Source: Schlesneria paludicola DSM 18645 (lineage in GTDB: Bacteria > Planctomycetota > Planctomycetia > Planctomycetales > Planctomycetaceae). From it: a stretch of DNA of 64,000 bases. Both the position numbers and the translations under genes were made by a program. Position 1 is the first letter of the stretch, and every line of letters starts with the position of its first letter. The stretch lies in NCBI RefSeq assembly GCF_000255655.1, contig NZ_JH636438.1:186001-250000 (forward strand). The letters run 5' to 3'. The notes under the pieces were generated by a model. That model was not told the DNA's origin, made no database searches, and saw only the letters and a list, made by a program, of their open reading frames with translations. Below are positions 38,040-47,466 of this stretch, one piece after another.

Positions 38040-38981
38040 ATGAAGATCCTGGTGGCCAATCCGCGCGGCTTCTGCGCCGGTGTGAACATGGCGATTGAAT
38101 GCCTTGACGAGGCGATTCGAATGTTCGGTTCGAATATCTACGTTTACCATGAGATCGTCCATAATAAGTACGTTGTCGAACGATTCACGCAGAAGGGCGT
38201 CACGTTCGTCAATGCGATCAGCGAAGTACCCGAGCAATCGATTCTGCTCTATTCGGCGCATGGGGTTTCGCCAGAGATTCGTGAGCAGTCGCGAGCTCGA
38301 AAACTGCAGACGATTGATGCCACATGCCCGCTGGTGACGAAGGTGCATCTCGAGGCGGTCAAGTATGCCCGCGAAGGATATCACATCGTTCTGATCGGTC
38401 ATGAGGGGCATGACGAAGTGATTGGCACCATGGGCGAAGCGCCGGCGAGCATCACGCTGGTCGAAGATCCAGAAGACGTCGCGAAGTTGTCATTTCCTCT
38501 CGATGCGAAGGTCGCGTACCTGACTCAAACGACGCTGAGTGTCGAAGAAGCGGGACGCGTCATCGCCTCGCTCAAATCACGGTTTCCAAAGATTGAAAGT
38601 CCGCCGAAAGAAGACATCTGCTACGCGACGACCAATCGCCAGGATGCCGTCAAGCAACTGGCCAAGAACTCGGATGTGGTGATCGTGCTGGGCAGCCAGA
38701 ACAGTTCAAACAGTCGGCGGTTGCAGGAAATCGGCGCATCGTTCGAGAAACGTTCATTTCTCGTGGATGGGGCGGAAGAGCTGCAACGTGAATGGTTCAG
38801 CGACGCGGATACGGTCCTAATCACCGCTGGCGCCAGTGCACCGGAGGTGGTCGTTCAGGATTGTATCGCATGGCTGTCGCGCGAATTCGGTGCAACGATC
38901 GAAGAAGTGACCACGCGCGAAGAGCACGTCGCGTTCCCGCTGCCGCGTGAACTGCGAGTGCTGCAATCGGCGCGAAACTGA
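38040..38981 (+). CDS. ispH: 4-hydroxy-3-methylbut-2-enyl diphosphate reductase
   Basis: A 313-residue 4Fe-4S enzyme that ends the MEP pathway, making IPP and DMAPP from HMBPP. Cluster cysteines lie in NPRGFCAGV (near 12), DATCPLVTK (near 97) and DICYATTNRQ (near 195). The GHEGHDEVIGTMGE and SSNSRRLQE blocks match IspH. Length is normal. GGAGAG lies upstream of the ATG. ispE, a prenyl diphosphate synthase and this gene occupy the same 6 kb, separated by unrelated genes. Confidence 0.95.
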   Translation: MKILVANPRGFCAGVNMAIECLDEAIRMFGSNIYVYHEIVHNKYVVERFTQKGVTFVNAISEVPEQSILLYSAHGVSPEIREQSRARKLQTIDATCPLVTKVHLEAVKYAREGYHIVLIGHEGHDEVIGTMGEAPASITLVEDPEDVAKLSFPLDAKVAYLTQTTLSVEEAGRVIASLKSRFPKIESPPKEDICYATTNRQDAVKQLAKNSDVVIVLGSQNSSNSRRLQEIGASFEKRSFLVDGAEELQREWFSDADTVLITAGASAPEVVVQDCIAWLSREFGATIEEVTTREEHVAFPLPRELRVLQSARN

Positions 38982-38994
38982 ATCAGGGACGAGA

Positions 38995-40080
38995 TCAAGC
39001 CACTTTACGCTGCGGAACCGTCGCGTGTGGATACGCACCGACGGCCCCCGCGGGGGTTCCGTCCCATTGATGGGTCTTGACCTGACGCAAGATCCGATCG
39101 GCGACGATCATTGCCGCGAGAGCTTGATCACCCCCGACGTGTGGCCGGCATCCTGTTTTCACACACTGAACAAATTCTGCGAGTTCCTGTGTCAACGCAT
39201 CGGGGCCGGTGTTGTCGACAGGGATGGCGTCATTCGTGATGAAATGTCCGAAGACACCTTTCTTCAGTGTTTCCAGGTCAGCACCCGGCTGAGCGGCCAT
39301 CTGCAATGGTGGTGTTCCATGTCGCAACGCGTGGCTCGGTGCAAAGCACTTGACTTCGCGCTGGTGCATGTCGACAGTGACACAGCCGGCGGCGGACCAC
39401 GCCGTCATTGAGCGTGAGGCGACCGGGCTGATCCGGCTGGCCGTAATGTCGGCGATGCATCCGTTTGCAAAGTAGAGACGCGCTTGGGCGGCGTCTTCGT
39501 GTTGCCCCATGACGCCAATTCCGAAGGCTTCACAGCCGCGTAGCGGGCTTTTCACCAACGAGAGCACGAGATCAATATCGTGGATCATCAGATCCAGCAC
39601 GACACCAATATCGGTTGAGCGGAAGGTGTAGGTGCTGGTGCGTTCGCATCGCAAGTATTTCGGCTCGGCGATGACTTTTTCCGCGGCCATGAAAGCAGGA
39701 TTGAATCGCTCGATATGTCCGACCTGCAACAGCGTCTGATGTCGTTTTGCGAGTTCAACCAGCTCTCGAGCCTCAGCGACATTTCCCGCGAGTGGTTTTT
39801 CCACCAGCACGGGGATGCCCTGTTCGAGAAATGCGCCAGCAACTTTTCGGTGTGCGATCGTCGGAACGACGACCGAAACGGCATCGATCCGATTGTCTTG
39901 CAGCAGTTCGTGATAGTCGGCGACCCATTGCGTCTGGTGCTTGGCGGCAATCTCTTGCCCACGCTCGGCCTGACTGTCGGCCACGGCGACCAGATCGACG
40001 CCCTCAAGCTCGCTCAGAATCCGTGCATGATGTCGTCCGAGAGCCCCCACCCCAACCACCGCCACACGCAGCCGATCCAT
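38995..40080 (-). CDS. Gfo/Idh/MocA oxidoreductase, possible UDP-GlcNAc 3-dehydrogenase (GnnA-like)
   Basis: A 361-residue NAD(P)-dependent oxidoreductase. RVAVVGVGALGRHHARIL contains the GxGxxG Rossmann loop, VEKPLAGNVAEARELV has the EKP motif, and LDLMIHDIDLVLSLVKSP follows. I chose ATG 40080, preceded by GAAGGA, rather than the open frame to 40161. It follows lpxA by 112 bases on the same strand. In organisms whose lipid A is built on a diamino sugar, a Gfo/Idh protein (GnnA) works just before LpxA with an aminotransferase (GnnB); no aminotransferase is visible here, so this is only a candidate. Confidence 0.85.
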   Translation of the reverse strand: MDRLRVAVVGVGALGRHHARILSELEGVDLVAVADSQAERGQEIAAKHQTQWVADYHELLQDNRIDAVSVVVPTIAHRKVAGAFLEQGIPVLVEKPLAGNVAEARELVELAKRHQTLLQVGHIERFNPAFMAAEKVIAEPKYLRCERTSTYTFRSTDIGVVLDLMIHDIDLVLSLVKSPLRGCEAFGIGVMGQHEDAAQARLYFANGCIADITASRISPVASRSMTAWSAAGCVTVDMHQREVKCFAPSHALRHGTPPLQMAAQPGADLETLKKGVFGHFITNDAIPVDNTGPDALTQELAEFVQCVKTGCRPHVGGDQALAAMIVADRILRQVKTHQWDGTPAGAVGAYPHATVPQRKVA

Positions 40081-40192
40081 CGTTGTTCCTTCGCAACCTG
40101 CTGGGAATGAGGAGCAGGCACCTCTTGAGGTTTCGCTGTCTGGGTTGCCGTCACGCTCCATGGACAGGCCCGCAGCTCAAATCAAAGTTGTC

Positions 40193-41041
40193 TCACGCCG
40201 CTCGTTGTTCTTCATTCGCAACGGGCTTGCTGCTGCGAACCGCTTCGCGTGCACGCCCATTTTTTCCTTTGGCAGACAGTTCGCAGAAATTGAGCAGTGT
40301 CAACAGTTCGATCGGCAGGACGCCTTCGGTTTTGTCGAGCAGTCTGGTGCGAACTTCTTCCAGTTTCAGATGTTCGCGGAAGATAAGCTTGTGGGCCTGA
40401 CGGACGAGCGAAATCGCGTTTTCGGAAATACCGCGCCGACGCATGCCGACGACATTCACGGTCACGATTTCCGGGCTGTCACTGCCTGCGGCGAGCATGT
40501 AAGGAGGGATATCTTGGGGGGCACGGCAGCCGCCGGCCAGAAAACACCCGGTTCCCAGTGTCGCAAAGTGATGGACGACGGAGTTCCCGGACACGATCGA
40601 GAAGTCGTGAACGTGAACATGTCCACCGAGCAGGCTGCCGTTACACAGGATCACGTTATTGTGAACATGGCAGTTGTGTGCGACGTGTGTGTTCGCCATG
40701 AGAAAATTGCGATTGCCGACGCGCGTGATTCCGTCCTCTTTGTCGGCGCCACGATTCACGGTGACACCTTCGCGAAACAGGTTGTCATCACCGATGACGA
40801 CGCGGGTATCAGAGCCGCTGTAGCCGATGTCCTGGGGTTCGCCGCCGATGACGGCACCAGGAAAGAAACGATTGCGTTCACCGATCGAGGTATGCCCGAC
40901 GATCGCCACGTGGCTGTCCAGTTTGCAGCCAGCTCCGATCGTCACATGCGGGCCGACGACACAAAACGGACCAATTTCGACGTCATCGCCGATCGCGGCT
41001 TTGGGGTCCACTTGTGAGAGTGGTGAGATGTTTCGCGTCAT
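40193..41041 (-). CDS. lpxA: Acyl-ACP--UDP-N-acetylglucosamine O-acyltransferase
   Basis: A 282-residue left-handed beta-helix acyltransferase that starts lipid A synthesis by loading a 3-hydroxyacyl chain onto UDP-GlcNAc. Hexapeptide repeats fill residues 1-190; GNSVVHHFATLG contains the catalytic histidine equivalent to E. coli His125, and VVGMRRRGISENAISLVRQA matches the C-terminal helical start. The tail is about 20 residues longer than in E. coli. It is followed by the Gfo/Idh gene and preceded by lpxC. Confidence 0.93.
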   Translation of the reverse strand: MTRNISPLSQVDPKAAIGDDVEIGPFCVVGPHVTIGAGCKLDSHVAIVGHTSIGERNRFFPGAVIGGEPQDIGYSGSDTRVVIGDDNLFREGVTVNRGADKEDGITRVGNRNFLMANTHVAHNCHVHNNVILCNGSLLGGHVHVHDFSIVSGNSVVHHFATLGTGCFLAGGCRAPQDIPPYMLAAGSDSPEIVTVNVVGMRRRGISENAISLVRQAHKLIFREHLKLEEVRTRLLDKTEGVLPIELLTLLNFCELSAKGKNGRAREAVRSSKPVANEEQRAA

Positions 41042-41143
41042 GGTGTGGTCCTTGAGAAAACAATTCTCGTGAATCGAGTTTTGATGTGAATTGGCAGTTC
41101 GCGTTCGTTGTCTTGTCTCGATTCAGCGGCGATCGAAATCACA

Positions 41144-42025
41144 TTATGCCGCCCTGCGAAGTGGGGTCGCTTTCTGTTGTCGTGGCAGGCGAACCTGTTC
41201 GCAAATCGCATGGTTGTGGTTATGGCCGGTTCGGTAGGCACGGAAGTGGCCGTGGAGATCACAGCCCAGTAGCGCAAAGTCGCCGATGCAGTCCAGGATT
41301 TTGTGTCGTGCGCATTCATCGGTCGCGCGAAGCGCGTTGCCGATGACGCCGTGGGGGCCGAAGATCAGCAGGTCTTTTTCAGTGACGCGTGAGCCGTAGC
41401 CCTGTGACTTGAGCGCCGCGACTTCGCTTTCCAGGACGAATGTCCGGGCGTAGGCGATGTTGGCCACAAAGCTTTCGGGGGAATACTCGAATGTCAGCAG
41501 TTGCGGTTTGATCGGAGATCGAGGGCCGTAGTCCAGTTCGTAGGTGACCACCAGCGTTCGTCGGAAGACGGGCGCCGCAGAAATCTCGGTGCCATCTGAT
41601 GGAGACTGAATCCGCGATTCGCCGCTGAGCACCAACACGTCACGTGGAGCGGATTGTTCGGCAATCCCTGCATCCAGAATGGCGTGAACAAACGGCAGGC
41701 ATGATCCGTCGGCACCCGGTGGTTCAGGGGCGTTCAATTGGACCAGGCAGTTGTCGATCTGCAGTCCGGCCAATGCCGCCATGACATGTTCGACAAGTTC
41801 GACGGTCGCGGCACCGTTGGAAATCGCCGTTCGCCTCTGGCGTGGAATGACATGATCGAGCGTTGCGGGAATTGGCTCGGTTCCCGGTAAATCCAGACGT
41901 TGAAAACGGATTCCATCATTTTCGTCGGCGGGTAGCAAATTCAACGTGACATCGGCGCCCGTTAAGAATCCGACGCCACAGTATTTCGCGGGACGATTGA
42001 GTGTGCGCTGGTTTCTTTGAATCAT
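41144..42025 (-). CDS. lpxC: UDP-3-O-acyl-N-acetylglucosamine deacetylase
   Basis: A 293-residue zinc deacetylase, the committed step of lipid A synthesis. TLNRPAKYCGVGFLTGADVT opens the fold. Zinc ligands are His in LVEHVMAALAG and the HKILDCIGDFALLG segment (H..D); GHFRAYRTGHNHNHA contains the C-terminal catalytic His region. There is no FabZ fusion. It lies between skp and lpxA on the same strand, 102 bases before lpxA. Confidence 0.94.
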   Translation of the reverse strand: MIQRNQRTLNRPAKYCGVGFLTGADVTLNLLPADENDGIRFQRLDLPGTEPIPATLDHVIPRQRRTAISNGAATVELVEHVMAALAGLQIDNCLVQLNAPEPPGADGSCLPFVHAILDAGIAEQSAPRDVLVLSGESRIQSPSDGTEISAAPVFRRTLVVTYELDYGPRSPIKPQLLTFEYSPESFVANIAYARTFVLESEVAALKSQGYGSRVTEKDLLIFGPHGVIGNALRATDECARHKILDCIGDFALLGCDLHGHFRAYRTGHNHNHAICEQVRLPRQQKATPLRRAA

Positions 42026-42130
42026 GTTCGGTCCCTGCGAGTCGTCACGAGCAAGTGGCTGTTGTCAGCGCGCCGTGACGAGCAATCACGGTCTTGTCGA
42101 ATTGCGAACAAGAGCAGAGGGGATATAAGT

Positions 42131-42155
42131 CGACCCTGGAGTCATTCCAGGGTCG
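42131..42155 (-). terminator. Hairpin between skp and lpxC
   Basis: CGACCCTGGA (42131-42140) pairs with TCCAGGGTCG (42146-42155), 10 bp with a 5-base loop, about 140 bases past the skp stop. No T-run; it may limit read-through from skp or protect the mRNA. Confidence 0.45.
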
Positions 42156-42296
42156 GTCAGGTCAACGCTTTCGCAGTGTGGTCAGGAGTTTTGACGAGCG
42201 AGAACTCGTTCAATCGCACATCCGCGAGAAGACTTCGGCCGGTCCGACAACTCACGATCTGATCGCAGTCATCGGACCTTTGTCCGAATGGCTCGA

Positions 42297-42974
42297 TTAC
42301 TTCTTGGTTGTTGGGGCAGGACGCTTGGCTTCGTCTGTCGCACGAGCAGGCTTCGTTGCGGCTGGGGTGTCCTTGTTCAACTTCTTGTTTAGTGCGGCCA
42401 GAATCTTCTGCGTGATATCGTCGTCTTCACGGTAGTAGACAACTTGGCGGTTCATGTTCTGCAGAATTTGCTGTGGGTTTTCGGTGTCCAGGTCATCGCG
42501 GTTGAATCGCATGACCAAGGTGTAGCCGAAGTGTTGGGCATAGTTCTTCACCATTTCCGAAACTTCGTTGTAGACCTGCAAGTAAATCTGCGATTCCTTC
42601 TTCAGGAACTCGCGCGATTTTTCACGGCGAAAACCTTCGAATTCAGCAGCCATCTTCACGAGAGCTTTTTCGGCCTTCGTGTATTCTGGGCTGCCTTCAG
42701 TAAAGGTCTTCATCTCTTGTTGCATCCGGGCCGTTTCTTGCTGAGTGGCCTTGGCCTTCTCTTCGCTCGACTGGATTTCTGCCTTCAGTTCTTCACGAAG
42801 AGTTTCGAACTTCGTGTAGTTCTTGAAAACATAGGCCATGTCGATCAGCGCAACCTTGTGAGGTTCGACGGCGCCCGCTGCGGGTTTGCTCGGCTCGCTC
42901 CAAGCGTCCCGAGTCAACGTAAGAAATCCAGCCAATAAGGCGATTGCGGATGCGGAAACGATGACTTTCTTCAC
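42297..42974 (-). CDS. skp: Skp/OmpH-family periplasmic chaperone
   Basis: About 225 residues: signal peptide VKKVIVSASAIALLAGFLTL then a coiled-coil body beginning HKVALIDMAYVFKNYTKFET with long charged helices (EEKAKATQQETARMQQEM; EGFRREKSREFLKKESQIYL). OmpH-type proteins bind unfolded outer-membrane proteins in the periplasm. I chose GTG 42974, with AGGAG 10 bases upstream; the frame stays open to 43094 but has no such site and would bury the signal peptide. Proximity to lpxC and lpxA is the usual envelope gene cluster. A Pro/Ala/Lys tail ends the protein. Confidence 0.87.
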   Translation of the reverse strand: MKKVIVSASAIALLAGFLTLTRDAWSEPSKPAAGAVEPHKVALIDMAYVFKNYTKFETLREELKAEIQSSEEKAKATQQETARMQQEMKTFTEGSPEYTKAEKALVKMAAEFEGFRREKSREFLKKESQIYLQVYNEVSEMVKNYAQHFGYTLVMRFNRDDLDTENPQQILQNMNRQVVYYREDDDITQKILAALNKKLNKDTPAATKPARATDEAKRPAPTTKK

Positions 42975-43469
42975 GGCGGATGCACTCCTTTGCGTGGCCG
43001 AAGGGATGGGACTCGTCTTGTGTTGTCGTATCCACCACCGAAACCGTGTCCCCGGTTCGCGAAGGATGGATAAAATCGCTTGGGTATTCTGCACAGCGCC
43101 GAAATCTCGTCAAGATGAAGTCGGGTGGGGATTCCCGGTTGATCCTCAGTTTTTTTGATTTTGACGAAAGTCGGCAGGATTCGCCGGATGCCCCTCTGCT
43201 GAAACTTTGACGAATCGAGTTCTTCTGGTTTGTAAGTCTTTTGCTTTAATGTTCTTACGCACTTCGTTATCTGTGCCAGACAGAGTAAGGCAAAGGCAAC
43301 AAAAACGCCCCGGTTCAATATCCAATGAACCGGGGCGTCCCGAGTACCGCGTCATCAACCGTTCCATCAGCCGTCGGCGGTCGGTGTTTCGCGTTTCACT
43401 TCTGTTCAGGAACCCCGCACACCTGTCGATTGAGATCTCGACAGGGACGGCCGTTCCGGTCAGTTCAAT
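42975..43469. other. Intergenic region between nrdJ and skp
   Basis: About 500 bases. It holds the skp ribosome-binding site (AAGGAG), probably the skp promoter, and the nrdJ terminator at 43305-43338. No gene seen. Confidence 0.5.
43305..43338 (-). terminator. Rho-independent terminator of nrdJ
   Basis: ACGCCCCGGTTCA (43305-43317) pairs perfectly with TGAACCGGGGCGT (43326-43338), 13 bp with an 8-base loop; on the minus strand it is followed by TTTTG. It lies about 130 bases after the nrdJ stop. Confidence 0.88.
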
Positions 43470-46400
43470 TCAGCTACAACCATGGCTGGTGCCGCAGTTG
43501 TGGCAAAGGTAGCAATTGCCGTTGCGGACCGTGATGGCTCCACAGTTGCTGCAACTGGGCGCGTCGGACTGGAACTTGGCGAACTGCTGATTGCGATTCA
43601 CGGTCGTGTCCGCCCCACTTGGCTGCAGCACTTTCAGTGACGATGTTAGTCGCTGGGCAATCGCCACTGGTGTCTTTCCGTTTGCCTGGCCATTTGAACT
43701 GTGGCCGTTTCCACCGTGGCCCTTTGCTGAGCGGCCATTCGAACCTGCATGACCATTGCTGGTCTGACCATTCGTCGCATGGCCATTGGTTGCAGGGGCC
43801 GAAGTCGCAGGCGTTGCCTTGTTCGAAGCGACTTCGGCCGGACGATGACTTTCCGCGGCGTCCTCGCTCTCGCCATCATGCCCGGACGCGTCAGGACGCT
43901 TGGGCACGTTGGCTTCGCGGAAGCCTGGCAGGAACTGAATTCCCAACCAGCGGAAGATGTAATCGACGACGCTCTTGGCGTTTGGAATGTCTGGGTTTTG
44001 CGTCCATCCACTCGGCTCAAATCGCGAGTGCGAGAACTTTTCGACCAGAACTTCCAGCGGAACCCCGTACTGCAGGCCCATGGACGTCTCGGTGCCGATG
44101 ACGTCCATCAGACCGCCGATCGTGCTTCCTTCTTTCGCCATACTGATGAACAACTCACCGGGGGTGCCGTCTTCGAACAGTCCCACCGTGATGTAGCCTT
44201 CGTGTCCGCCGACCGAGAACTTATGGGTGAGCGAATGTCGCGTGGCGGGCAGTCGGCGACGTGCCGGTCGATCGCCACTGTTGGCTCCGCCCTTCTTGCG
44301 GTCACCTTCTTTCGTTGTCGACAGCGGCTGGCTTTGCTTCGAACCGTCGCGATAAATCGCGAGAGCTTTCAGGCCCAGTCGCCAGCCTTCCAGGTAGGCT
44401 TTTTCGATGTCTTCGACGGTACTTTCGTTCGGCATATTCACGGTTTTGGAAATCGCGCCCGACAAGAACGGCTGTGCAGCCGCCATCATCTTGACGTGTG
44501 CCTTCCAGTGGATCGTGCGTGTACCATTGTTGGCTTTGAATGCACAGTCAAAGACACTGACATGTTCGGGCTTCAGATCGGCAGCGCCTTCAATCGTTTC
44601 GGTGTCTTCGATGTGCTTGACGATGCGATCGATTTCCGGGGAATCATATCCCAGTGTTTTCAGGGACAGTGGAACTGTTCGGTTCACGATCTTCATCATT
44701 CCGCCACCGGCGAGCTGCTTGTACTTCACCAGCGCGATATCGGGCTCGATCCCGGTCGTGTCACAATCCATCATGAACGCGATGGTGCCCGTCGGAGCGA
44801 GAACCGTCGCCTGGGCATTGCGGTACCCGAATTTCCGACCGGAATCGACACATTCATCCCAGACCTTTCCTGCGGCATCGCGCAGGTACTCGGGGCACGA
44901 GGTATCGATACGATCGACAGCGTCACGATGCATCCGCATGACGCGAAGCATTGGATCGGCATTCTCTTTGTAGCCTGCAAAGGGACCCAGGTAGCCCGCA
45001 ATGCGGCTCGACATCAAGTAGCCTTGGCCCGTCAGCAGGGCCGTCAAGGCGCCCGCAATCCCGCGGCCGGCGTCGCTGTCGTAGGGGATGCCCATCGACA
45101 TCAGCAGGCTGCCCAGGTTGGCGTAGCCCAAGCCCAGCGGGCGGTACAGGTGGCTGTTCTTGGCGATGGTCGGCGTGGGATAGCTGGCATTGTCGACCAG
45201 GATTTCCTGTGCCGTGATGAAGATCGAGGCTGCGGAACGAAACCGCTCGACATCGAATGTCCCCTCGGGACGCTGGAACTTTCGCAGGTTGAGGCTCGAC
45301 AGGTTACATGCGGTGTCGTCGAGGAACATGTATTCCGAACAGGGGTTCGAGGCATTAATCCGGCCCGAATTCGGGCAAGTATGCCAGCGATTGATCGTCG
45401 TGTCGTACTGGACGCCAGGATCACCACAGGCCCAGGCCCCTTCGGCCATTTGACGCAGAATATACTTGGCTTCGTACTCGGGGCCAAATTTGGTTGCATC
45501 GGTCACCCAGCGGGTCTTCCAGGTCTTGCCTTCTTCGCCCGCTCGCATGAACTCATCGCTCAATCGAACAGACAGATTGGCATTCTGGAACATGATCGAG
45601 GAATAGGCTTCGCCATTGAAATTGGCGTCGTACTCACCGCTATCGATCAGAACGCGGGCTTTCTTCTCTTCTTTATTCTTGCACTGGATGAATTCCAGGA
45701 TGTCGGGATGCCAGTCTTTCAGCGACTGCATCTTAGCGGCGCGACGGGTCTTTCCACCGGATTTCACGACGGCTGCGATCTGATCGTAGACTCGCATGAA
45801 CGAAAGCGGGCCCGAGGGGGTTCCCCCACCCGAAAGCTTTTCGCGTGAACCACGGATGGTAGACAGGTCGGTACCGGTTCCCGAACCAAACTTGAACAGC
45901 ATCGCCTCGCTGGTCGCGAGACGCATGATGTCTTCCATGTTGTCATCGACCGACTGAATGAAGCAGGCCGAGGCTTGTGGGCGCTCGTACGATGTCTCTG
46001 GGCGTTCGACCTGCTGGGTGGCCGGGTTAAAGTAGTAGTTGCCTCGTGCACCCGTGACGCCGTACTGGTGGTACAGGCCGACATTGAACCAGACGGGCGA
46101 ATTGAACGAGCCGTATTGGTGCAAACACATCCAGGCGAGATCGCGATAGAAGTTTTCGCCGTCTTCAAGGCTCGCGAAGTATCCGCCGGCAATACCCCAA
46201 TCGGCGATGGTTCGCGCCACGCGATGGATCACCTGCTTGACGCTGGTTTCTCGTTCGGGTGTACCGTGTTCGCCATAGAAGTACTTCGAAACCACAACGT
46301 TTGTGGCCAAAGGGCTCCATGTGGCGGGGATTTCGCAATTCGTCTGTTCGAATAGGACCTTACCGGTTTCGTCCTTAATCGCCGCCGTTCGGTAGTCCCA

Positions 46401-46562
46401 TTCGACGGTCGTAAACGGATCTGTATCAGCCGGGCAAAAACGTGGGGGCACCGACATGGCGCGGGTTTCGGGCAAGGGGCGACCAGAAAGGTTTTGACCG
46501 CTGGGAGCAGTCGTGGCCGCAGACGAGCCGGAAGAAGTCATTCCATTGGACTGGTGCATCAT
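43470..46562 (-). CDS. nrdJ: Adenosylcobalamin-dependent (class II) ribonucleotide reductase
   Basis: A 1030-residue class II reductase that makes deoxynucleotides using coenzyme B12. Landmarks in order: TPERETSVKQVIHRVARTIA, YGSFNSPVWFNVGLYHQYGV, KFGSGTGTDLSTIRGSREKL, NPCSEYMFLDDTACNLSSLN, and LAPTGTIAFMMDCDTTGIEP. Near the end is an Asn/Gly/His/Ser-rich linker (about 915-955) and a zinc-finger tail with CSNCG, CYLCHNCG and C-terminal HGCS, whose cysteines probably regenerate the active-site disulfide. GAGGAG precedes the ATG. No intein is present. I found no cobalamin riboswitch on its strand. Confidence 0.95.
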   Translation of the reverse strand: MMHQSNGMTSSGSSAATTAPSGQNLSGRPLPETRAMSVPPRFCPADTDPFTTVEWDYRTAAIKDETGKVLFEQTNCEIPATWSPLATNVVVSKYFYGEHGTPERETSVKQVIHRVARTIADWGIAGGYFASLEDGENFYRDLAWMCLHQYGSFNSPVWFNVGLYHQYGVTGARGNYYFNPATQQVERPETSYERPQASACFIQSVDDNMEDIMRLATSEAMLFKFGSGTGTDLSTIRGSREKLSGGGTPSGPLSFMRVYDQIAAVVKSGGKTRRAAKMQSLKDWHPDILEFIQCKNKEEKKARVLIDSGEYDANFNGEAYSSIMFQNANLSVRLSDEFMRAGEEGKTWKTRWVTDATKFGPEYEAKYILRQMAEGAWACGDPGVQYDTTINRWHTCPNSGRINASNPCSEYMFLDDTACNLSSLNLRKFQRPEGTFDVERFRSAASIFITAQEILVDNASYPTPTIAKNSHLYRPLGLGYANLGSLLMSMGIPYDSDAGRGIAGALTALLTGQGYLMSSRIAGYLGPFAGYKENADPMLRVMRMHRDAVDRIDTSCPEYLRDAAGKVWDECVDSGRKFGYRNAQATVLAPTGTIAFMMDCDTTGIEPDIALVKYKQLAGGGMMKIVNRTVPLSLKTLGYDSPEIDRIVKHIEDTETIEGAADLKPEHVSVFDCAFKANNGTRTIHWKAHVKMMAAAQPFLSGAISKTVNMPNESTVEDIEKAYLEGWRLGLKALAIYRDGSKQSQPLSTTKEGDRKKGGANSGDRPARRRLPATRHSLTHKFSVGGHEGYITVGLFEDGTPGELFISMAKEGSTIGGLMDVIGTETSMGLQYGVPLEVLVEKFSHSRFEPSGWTQNPDIPNAKSVVDYIFRWLGIQFLPGFREANVPKRPDASGHDGESEDAAESHRPAEVASNKATPATSAPATNGHATNGQTSNGHAGSNGRSAKGHGGNGHSSNGQANGKTPVAIAQRLTSSLKVLQPSGADTTVNRNQQFAKFQSDAPSCSNCGAITVRNGNCYLCHNCGTSHGCS

Positions 46563-47466
46563 GCACGCTCCTCAATATCCAGAGTCAAAAAACTGCCACA
46601 GCCTGGCAGATGGCGTGAAGAAATTTAGCCGGAGAAATTAGAAAACGAGGTTGTGACTGTTATCTCTCATCGGCACTACGGGTAGCGGTCCTGATGTGAA
46701 ATTGACGCTACATCTGGTGACGGACGGTACGTCGCCACAATAAAAATCGCGACTCCGAAAGTCAACAGTCTCAATTCGGGCAATGTGTTCCCGCCATCAA
46801 GACGACAAGCTTAACTTGAAGTCGAACTTCGACTTAATTTACTTGTGAAAAAATTACAAATTCATTCATCAAATGCAGGGAAGATCCGGTTTTGATGACG
46901 GTCCGTGTTGCTGATCGGCAACGCTTTGCGTGAATCTGTGGTGTACATGGCATGTTGATGGCGCTGCTAAGTATTATGGGTTATTATGTTGCGTTGCATT
47001 GTGGGTTTGCGTTGAATGGTGTACTAGGCGTCGCCTCACGGTCAGGGCTCTGGTGTGGGACGTGGCGTTTCAGCCACAATCCCTAGTGGCACACCCGATC
47101 TGCACTGACGGGTTTGTGAGCGACACCTGAAGGTTTATGGGCCTGCTCGCAAACGAGCTAATTGATGAATCAATTCTGCTTTGATGCTTCGCTGGGATGG
47201 ACGGATCGTCGTCATCTCGCGCGGGGGTGGACAGCAGAGTGGAATGCTGGATGAGTGGCACTTTCGTGAGGGGGCTGAAGCAGGATAATTGCCTCACTCG
47301 GGTACGAATTCACTGTTCTCGTTTTCGAAGGCGGTCAACCGATATTCGCGGGATTCAGTGCGGCGATGTGTTCGAATGGCGCGTGCAACGCCATAATTCG
47401 GTTGTGTGGGGTCTTGCCTGCCCTACGGGGCGTATTTCTGCTGTTTCTCCAATCGGTACGAGCACC
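46563..47466. other. Divergent intergenic region
   Basis: About 900 bases between nrdJ (minus) and the M24 peptidase (plus). The stretch 46930-47160 is G/T-rich on the plus strand. No supported gene, tRNA or strong hairpin. Confidence 0.45.

Noticed and set aside
43749-45848. Long plus-strand open frame (699 codons) opposite nrdJ
   Set aside because: It lies wholly inside the well-supported reductase gene on the other strand and has no recognisable motifs; third-base bias of the real gene keeps the shadow frame open.
46591-46620. Plus-strand sequence resembling part of a B12 box (AGCCTGGCAGA...) near the B12-dependent reductase
   Set aside because: It is on the strand opposite to nrdJ, the rest of a cobalamin riboswitch core is not visible, and the next plus-strand gene is 850 bases away.
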